A stretch of DNA of 11,051 nucleotides from Betaproteobacteria bacterium. Lineage in GTDB: Bacteria > Pseudomonadota > Gammaproteobacteria > Burkholderiales > JAHFRG01. A program made the translations under genes and the position numbers. The stretch lies in NCBI GenBank assembly GCA_023258935.1, contig JAHFRG010000045.1, positions 1 through 11,051 of the forward strand. The letters are read 5' to 3'. Positions within the stretch are counted from its first letter, which is position 1, and every line of letters begins with the position of its first letter. A model generated the notes under the pieces. That model was given only the letters and a program-made list of their open reading frames with translations, made no database searches and was not told the origin of the DNA. Shown here in pieces: positions 6,521 through 11,051 of this stretch.

Positions 6521-8440
6521 ATGGCAATGACGCTTCCAGCTAAAATCGGCAAGTACAAAATCCAGGGCGTGCTCGGCAAGGGTGGCATGGGCATCGTCTA
6601 TAAGGGTTGGGATTCCGCGATTTCGCGCAGCGTCGCGATCAAGGCGATCACCAAGGCATCGCTCGATGCCGGCACGCTCAAGCAGGTGATAAACCGTTTC
6701 CGGCATGAGGCGCAGACGGTCGGCCGCCTGGTGCATCCGCGCATCGTGCAGATCTACGACTACGGCGAGGACGACGAAATCGCCTACATTGTGATGGAGC
6801 TGGTTAACGGCAAGACGCTGGCGCATCACCTGGCGCAGAAAGTCGTCTACGAAATCCGCGAAGCCGGCGAGATCATCCGCCAGGTGCTCGACGGCATTGG
6901 CTATGCGCACGGCGAGGGCGTCGTGCATCGCGACATCAAGCCATCGAACATCATGATCAACAGCGACGGCCGCATCAAGATCAGCGACTTCGGCATCGCG
7001 CATACCGAGTCTTCGAATCTGACCAAAGTCGGCGACGTGCTCGGCACGCTGCATTACATGGCGCCCGAGCAGTTCCTCGGCACCGAGGTCAGCACACTCA
7101 CCGACCTATTTGCTATAGGCGTAATCGCCTACGAGCTGCTGACCGGCAGCAAGCCGTTTTACGGCAGCAGTGCCGTGGTGATGCAACAAGTGTTGAACGA
7201 GCGGCCGGCCGATCCATCGGTACTGAACGCCAATTTGTCGCCGTTGATGGATCGCGTACTGCAAAAAGCGCTCGCCAAGAAGCGCGAGGACCGCTTTCAG
7301 GATGCACGCGAGTTTTCCGAGGTTTTCCGCGAAGCGCTCGATGCCACGCTCAACCTCAACGCCGCAGCACCCACTCTCAAGCTCAGCGCGCCTGACAGTT
7401 CCGCACTACTCAGTGCCGCCCGCCTGCTCAATGCGGCACCTGTTGCGATTGCCCCGCAAGCGACTGGCAATGTCCAGCCGGTGCTGACCGGCGACAGCGC
7501 AATCAGCCTCGACACCAGCGTCAAGAAAGCACGGCTGCTGTTGATAGACGACGAGGAACGGATACTGACCGCGCTCAAGTCGCTGTTCCGGAGCCGCTAT
7601 CATGTGTTCACCACCACCGACGGCAACAAGGCGCTCGATTTCCTCCGCAAGTATCAGATGCACGTAATCATTAGTGATCAGCGCATGCCGGTGATGCCGG
7701 GCGTGGAACTGCTGCGCCGCTCGCGCGAGATCTCGCCGCGCAGCGTGCGCATTCTGTTGACTGGCTATTCCGACCTGGCGGCAATCGTCGGCTCGATCAA
7801 CGACGGCGAGGTCTACCGCTTCATCAGCAAACCGTGGGATAACAGTGAGCTGCAGACTATCGTCGCCGAAGCCGTGACCATCGCGCTCGAACTTGCCGAT
7901 ACCAAAGCTGCAGCGGTCGCGCTACCGGAAAAGATGGGCGCCGGCGTGCTAGTCATCGATGAGGACGAAGAAATTTTTCGCGTTACCCGCGAACTGATCG
8001 GCGGGCTGTGCCCGGTAATCTACGCCGCGAATCTCGAGGCCGCACTCGCGGCAATGCAGTCACAGGAAATCGCGGTCGTGATTGCCGACATCGACTCCGG
8101 CCACGAGCAATTAAGCGCGATGTTGAAGCTCTTGAAACAGGAATACCCGCAGATCCTGAGCATCGTAATCACCACCGCGTCAGACTCGGAACTTGTGATC
8201 GAGCTCATCAATGAGGCGCAAATCTTCCGTTTCCTCAATAAACCGGTGAATGTGCGGCTGCTGAAAAGCCACGTACATGCGGCGCTATTGCGTTATCTCA
8301 TCTACCAGCAGGCACCCAGCCTCGTTACTGAGCATCGGGTGCAGCTGCCCGAGGAAGTACGCTCATCCTCGCTTGACCAAGGCATCCTCGACAGCATCAA
8401 GTCGCTGCGCGGACGGTGGTTTGACGCGCAGGACAATTAG
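6521..8440 (+). CDS. Ser/Thr protein kinase fused to two response-regulator receiver domains
   Basis: 639 residues, soluble, no membrane segment. The Hanks-type kinase domain (about 11-272) is complete: glycine loop GKGGMG (19-24), Lys41 in AIK, catalytic loop HRDIKPSN (Asp138), DFG (156-158), activation segment ending in APE (181-183). A Pro/Ala-rich linker (about 276-335) leads to receiver 1 (about 337-455), with acidic pair Asp343-Asp344, phospho-acceptor Asp386 in SDQRMP, Thr414 and Lys437 in SKPWD. Receiver 2 (about 475-592) has Asp480, probable acceptor Asp523 in ADIDSGH, Thr551 and Lys574, but lacks the usual DxxMP turn. A tail of about 45 residues has no recognised motif. Role inferred: the upstream histidine kinase phosphorylates a receiver, which then modulates Ser/Thr kinase activity. 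No DNA-binding domain is present, so output is through protein phosphorylation. ATG 6527 is an alternative start. Confidence 0.93.
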   Translation: MAMTLPAKIGKYKIQGVLGKGGMGIVYKGWDSAISRSVAIKAITKASLDAGTLKQVINRFRHEAQTVGRLVHPRIVQIYDYGEDDEIAYIVMELVNGKTLAHHLAQKVVYEIREAGEIIRQVLDGIGYAHGEGVVHRDIKPSNIMINSDGRIKISDFGIAHTESSNLTKVGDVLGTLHYMAPEQFLGTEVSTLTDLFAIGVIAYELLTGSKPFYGSSAVVMQQVLNERPADPSVLNANLSPLMDRVLQKALAKKREDRFQDAREFSEVFREALDATLNLNAAAPTLKLSAPDSSALLSAARLLNAAPVAIAPQATGNVQPVLTGDSAISLDTSVKKARLLLIDDEERILTALKSLFRSRYHVFTTTDGNKALDFLRKYQMHVIISDQRMPVMPGVELLRRSREISPRSVRILLTGYSDLAAIVGSINDGEVYRFISKPWDNSELQTIVAEAVTIALELADTKAAAVALPEKMGAGVLVIDEDEEIFRVTRELIGGLCPVIYAANLEAALAAMQSQEIAVVIADIDSGHEQLSAMLKLLKQEYPQILSIVITTASDSELVIELINEAQIFRFLNKPVNVRLLKSHVHAALLRYLIYQQAPSLVTEHRVQLPEEVRSSSLDQGILDSIKSLRGRWFDAQDN

Positions 8441-8471
8441 CTGGAGTACTAAAGAAGAGTCCGCCAGCGCC

Positions 8472-9485
8472 TTACATGCGCCGCGCCAGAGGCAGATTCA
8501 TCAAGAGATTCTGCGGCTTCATGCGCAATATGTTATCGTTGCTCATCGCCATACCCAGAAACACCGGTTGTCCGGCGATTTCTGAGCGCATGTCTTGAGC
8601 GTTAAGAAAATCCATTCGAAACAGGCATAACAGTCGCTGCTGGCGTTCCTCCGATACAACCTTGCCGAGATACACATCATTGAGGATACCGCTCGCGTCG
8701 GCGTCAAGGCCGACGTGCCAGAACCATTCCTCGTTCTCGATTTTAGGCACCGGGCTTACCGTTACACGCACTTGATGAAAATGCTCAACCCACGCTTCCA
8801 GAACGCGGCATAGGGCAGAGTTACCAGGATGAGACGGAATTAACGCAAGCACCGTGTCGTGGTGTTCATCACGCGTCCAATAAACTTCAGCATTGTCCTC
8901 GTTCAGCACGGTCAGATCAGCGCCCTTCAACGGCGCCTGCGCATCCATGAGAAAGCGCCCGATGTTGCCAAGACCGGCGCTTTTAGCGTGGGCTTCCACA
9001 GTTTCTGCATCCGCCGCCATGATCGCGCTGTTATTGATGCTGATTTTCTGCGCACGGAACAACATTTCTGCTGCGCGCGCCCGCAATGGCTCAGGTTGCT
9101 GCTCAAGAATGTGGCGCAAGATCACCTGTACCAAATGGTCGATGAAAAGCGGCGGTACGGTGGCGTCGGCTTCCTGAAAAATCGCAGCGTAGCAGGCTTC
9201 CAGTGATGGCACAGCCATCAAACGCTCGCGGAAACGCAGCATGATGCGGTAATTTTCCCGCGCATCTTCATCGGCAATCGCCGCAAGGCGCGCATTGTCC
9301 ACCACGCTGCGCGGGTTAATCAGCAATTCCTGATACAGGGCGCGCTCGTTTGCACAAGACTCTTCAACAGGGTGCAGTTCGGGACGCGTCAAATAACTGC
9401 GCAGGAAATCGTCGGTGAGGACGAGCCGTCCGTCCGGGTCGCGTTTGAGATAATGATAGCCGCAGCTGTGCCAGAAATCGACCAT
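8472..9485 (-). CDS. DUF6352-like protein of unknown function
   Basis: From ATG 9485 the protein has 337 residues and begins MVDFWHSCGYHYL. This start, followed by RDPDGRLVLTDDFLRSYL and then RPELHPVEESCANE, matches my recollection of the betaproteobacterial DUF6352 family, including length. No signal peptide, membrane segment or catalytic motif is visible, and function is unknown. A GTG at 9500, directly after the helicase stop, is in frame and would add five residues, but family members start at the ATG, so I chose that; no clear Shine-Dalgarno supports either. The gene lies 15 bp behind the RhlE-type helicase on the same strand and is probably translated from the same mRNA. It converges on the kinase operon with only 31 bases between stops, and no terminator hairpin is visible there. 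Confidence 0.8.
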   Translation of the reverse strand: MVDFWHSCGYHYLKRDPDGRLVLTDDFLRSYLTRPELHPVEESCANERALYQELLINPRSVVDNARLAAIADEDARENYRIMLRFRERLMAVPSLEACYAAIFQEADATVPPLFIDHLVQVILRHILEQQPEPLRARAAEMLFRAQKISINNSAIMAADAETVEAHAKSAGLGNIGRFLMDAQAPLKGADLTVLNEDNAEVYWTRDEHHDTVLALIPSHPGNSALCRVLEAWVEHFHQVRVTVSPVPKIENEEWFWHVGLDADASGILNDVYLGKVVSEERQQRLLCLFRMDFLNAQDMRSEIAGQPVFLGMAMSNDNILRMKPQNLLMNLPLARRM

Positions 9486-9500
9486 CTTGATGCGCAACAC

Positions 9501-10928
9501 TCAAGCGTTGTGCTTGGCTTTGGCTGGCGGTAAAAACAATGCTGGCATGGATTTTTTCACATGAGGATGTTGCGGCTTCTGTGCAGGTGCCTGGTGCGGA
9601 ACCGGCGGCCTTGTCGCCGAGGCAATTTGCGCAACGTTGCTGTGTTCGCGTCTAAAAGCATGCGGCTGTGCCCTGCCGGGCCGCCGGCTTTCGCGGTGAA
9701 CTGCTTTATGATTCGGCTCAAAACCGGGACGGTGAACTGCTGCTTTATGATGCGTCTCAAAGCTGGGGCGGTGAACCGCTTTCTGATTTGGCTCAAAACC
9801 GGGCACGATTTTGATTGGAAGTCTGAACTTGAGGAAGCGCTCGATGTCCTTGAGTTGCTCCATCTCCTCCGTGCACACCAGCGATATAGCGTCGCCGGAA
9901 CTGCCGGCGCGGCCGGTGCGTCCGATGCGGTGCACATAGTCTCCGGCGACATGCGGCAGCTCGAAATTCACCACGTGCGGCAATTCATCTATATCCAAAC
10001 CGCGCGCCGCGATATCAGTAGCAACCAGCACGCGCACCTTGCCGCTCTTAAAATCCGCTAATGCCTGGATACGAGCCGGCTGGCTCTTGTTGCTGTGGAT
10101 CGCCGTGGAATGGATGCTGTCGCGCTGCAGCTGCTGCGCAAGCCGGTTTGCGCCATGCTTGGTGCGGGTGAATACCAGCACCTGGCGCAAATCCTGCGAT
10201 TTGATTATGTGCGAGAGCAATTCGCGCTTGCGGTTGTGATCCACCGGATGCACCACATGCGCCACCATGTCCGCTGCAGCATTGCTCTGCCCCACTTCAA
10301 TCAGCACCGGTTTGTTCAGGAGACGATCCGCGAGTTTCTTGATGTCGTCGGAAAACGTTGCGGAGAACAGCAGGTTCTGCCGTTTTGCAGGCAGCAGCGC
10401 GAGAATTCTTTTAATGTCCGGCAAAAAACCCATGTCCAGCATGCGGTCCGCTTCATCCAGCACCAGGATTTCCACTTTCGAGAGATTTACCGTTTTCTGC
10501 TGCACATGGTCCAGCAATCGCCCCGGGGTGGCCACCAGCATGTCTACACCGGACTGCAATTCCTTGATCTGCGGATTGATGTTGACACCGCCGAAGACTA
10601 CCGTGGATTTCAGCGAGAGATATTTGCCGTAAGTGCGCACGCTTTCTTCGACCTGCATCGCGAGCTCTCGGGTCGGCGCCACAATCAGCGCGCGTATAGG
10701 ATGCCGCGCCGGGGACGTGCTGGTGTTGGAATGGATTTTCAGGCGTTGCAAGATAGGCCAGGTGAACCCTGCGGTCTTGCCGGTGCCGGTTTGCGCCCCG
10801 GCCATCACATCCAGTCCCGAAAGTATCGGCGGGATCGCTTGCGCCTGCACCGGCGTGGGTTCGTGATAACCCTGGTCGCTAATTGCGCGCAGAATTTCGG
10901 CCGACAGGCCGAGTTTGCTAAAAGGCAT
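9501..10928 (-). CDS. rhlE: DEAD-box ATP-dependent RNA helicase, RhlE type
   Basis: 475 residues, cytoplasmic. All helicase motifs are present in order: Q motif with Phe3, GYHEPTPVQ (20-28); motif I AQTGTGKT (45-52); Ia PTRELA (85-90); GG (113-114); Ib TPGR (134-137); II DEAD (158-161); III SAT (189-191); IV VFTRT (252-256); V ARGLDI (308-313); VI HRIGRTGR (333-340). The first residues (PFSKLGLS) and IVPGFEP after the core are typical of RhlE, which remodels RNA duplexes in ribosome assembly and RNA turnover. Instead of the usual Gly/Arg-rich tail, residues 376-412 hold three 12-13-residue repeats, followed by a basic, His/Pro/Ala-rich end. The ATG is preceded by AGGAG with 8-base spacing, which fixes the start. 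The DUF6352-like gene follows closely downstream. Other DEAD-box paralogues (DbpA, SrmB) fit less well. Confidence 0.93.
   Translation of the reverse strand: MPFSKLGLSAEILRAISDQGYHEPTPVQAQAIPPILSGLDVMAGAQTGTGKTAGFTWPILQRLKIHSNTSTSPARHPIRALIVAPTRELAMQVEESVRTYGKYLSLKSTVVFGGVNINPQIKELQSGVDMLVATPGRLLDHVQQKTVNLSKVEILVLDEADRMLDMGFLPDIKRILALLPAKRQNLLFSATFSDDIKKLADRLLNKPVLIEVGQSNAAADMVAHVVHPVDHNRKRELLSHIIKSQDLRQVLVFTRTKHGANRLAQQLQRDSIHSTAIHSNKSQPARIQALADFKSGKVRVLVATDIAARGLDIDELPHVVNFELPHVAGDYVHRIGRTGRAGSSGDAISLVCTEEMEQLKDIERFLKFRLPIKIVPGFEPNQKAVHRPSFETHHKAAVHRPGFEPNHKAVHRESRRPGRAQPHAFRREHSNVAQIASATRPPVPHQAPAQKPQHPHVKKSMPALFLPPAKAKHNA
9693..9803 (-). repeat. Triplicated 36-39 bp repeat inside the rhlE tail
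   Basis: The encoded units are PGFEPNQKAVHR (residues 376-387), PSFETHHKAAVHR (388-400) and PGFEPNHKAVHR (401-412). The first and third are nearly identical and the middle one has diverged and gained a residue. The DNA is correspondingly repeated (CTCAAAACCGGG occurs at the equivalent place in the outer units). The first unit overlaps the normal RhlE PGFEP motif, so the array probably grew by duplication of that motif with its flank. The repeats are basic and could contact RNA; that is inference. Confidence 0.8.
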
Positions 10929-10936
10929 AGTTCATT

Positions 10937-10941
10937 CTCCT
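10937..10941 (-). promoter_or_regulatory. Shine-Dalgarno of rhlE
   Basis: The minus strand reads AGGAG, then eight bases, then ATG at 10928. This is a standard site and supports the called start. Confidence 0.7.
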
Positions 10942-10971
10942 AAAATCGGCCTACCTGAGCTTTGCCCGGGA

Positions 10972-11041
10972 CCGGTCTAGGCAGATGACTATTGATATTG
11001 ACACCTCCCGTAAAGGGGTAACGTGTGGCGGCCCAGACCGG
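10972..11041. promoter_or_regulatory. Divergent control region with MerR-type operator candidate
   Basis: Within this span a plus-strand TTGACA (10998-11003) runs into the imperfect palindrome ACCTCCCGTAAAGGGGT (11003-11019). Overlap of a -35 with a GC-armed dyad that fills the spacer is typical of MerR-family-controlled promoters (CueR, LiuR and relatives). The expected -10 about 19 bases downstream is not clear, which weakens the call. An outer inverted repeat, CCGGTCTAGGC (10972-10982) against GCCCAGACCGG (11031-11041), matches at 10 of 11 positions and brackets the dyad. The region lies between rhlE (leftward) and a putative rightward gene beyond the edge, so it may serve both. Confidence 0.4.
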
Positions 11042-11043
11042 AC

Positions 11044-11050
11044 AGGAGGG
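11044..11050 (+). promoter_or_regulatory. Shine-Dalgarno for a gene starting beyond the right edge
   Basis: AGGAGGG on the plus strand, one base before the window ends, is a near-perfect ribosome binding site. With the promoter-like TTGACA and dyad 40 bases upstream it suggests a rightward gene whose start codon lies within about 10 bases outside the window. Its product cannot be known from here. Confidence 0.5.
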
Positions 11051-11051
11051 C

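Noticed and set aside
6101..7054. Long minus-strand open frame (317 codons) across the two kinase genes
   Set aside because: It lies opposite two plus-strand proteins with complete kinase motifs. It is antisense frame openness in GC-rich DNA, and its translation shows no domain.
10095..10943. Plus-strand open frame of 282 codons opposite rhlE
   Set aside because: The minus strand encodes every DEAD-box motif in order. The plus-strand translation is low in recognisable structure and lacks a ribosome binding site.

Overview
The window looks like a chromosomal segment of a betaproteobacterium. The proteins read like those of Nitrosomonadales/Burkholderiales relatives: a GabD-type dehydrogenase, a RhlE-type helicase paired with a DUF6352-like protein, and a LivF remnant. 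Genus cannot be set from sequence alone. No rRNA, tRNA or CRISPR array was found.

Layout. (1) 1-384, minus: 5' part of a DUF1097-like membrane protein gene running off the left edge. (2) 385-1043: about 660 bases without a convincing gene, holding an imperfect stem-loop (805-850) and a 105-bp MITE-like element (878-982) whose 19-bp terminal inverted repeats resemble those of IS5-group elements. (3) 1044-1913, plus: an unrecognised protein of lower-GC character, followed 21 bp later by an alpha/beta hydrolase with an intact Ser-Asp-His triad (1935-2834). (4) 2957-4456, minus: NAD(P)-dependent succinate-semialdehyde dehydrogenase, convergent with the hydrolase. (5) 4554-4752: a decayed fragment of livF (branched-chain amino acid ABC transporter ATPase) split over three frames. 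(6) 4763-8440, plus: a two-gene signalling operon, a membrane sensor histidine kinase followed 9 bp later by a soluble Ser/Thr protein kinase fused to two receiver domains. (7) 8472-10928, minus: RhlE-type DEAD-box RNA helicase followed by a DUF6352-like gene, probably one transcript. (8) 10929-11051: divergent upstream region with a MerR-type operator candidate and a strong plus-strand Shine-Dalgarno at the last bases, pointing to a gene starting just past the right edge.

The most notable unit is the kinase pair. The histidine kinase senses through a periplasmic helical domain and has no receiver of its own. The adjacent protein carries a complete Hanks-type kinase domain and, at its C-terminus, one canonical receiver and one atypical receiver. 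The simplest reading is a phosphorelay in which His-Asp phosphotransfer controls Ser/Thr phosphorylation. The partnership is inferred from gene order and domain logic. The livF fragment directly upstream shows that this locus has been rearranged, and it also argues for the internal ATG at 4763 as the true start of the histidine kinase.
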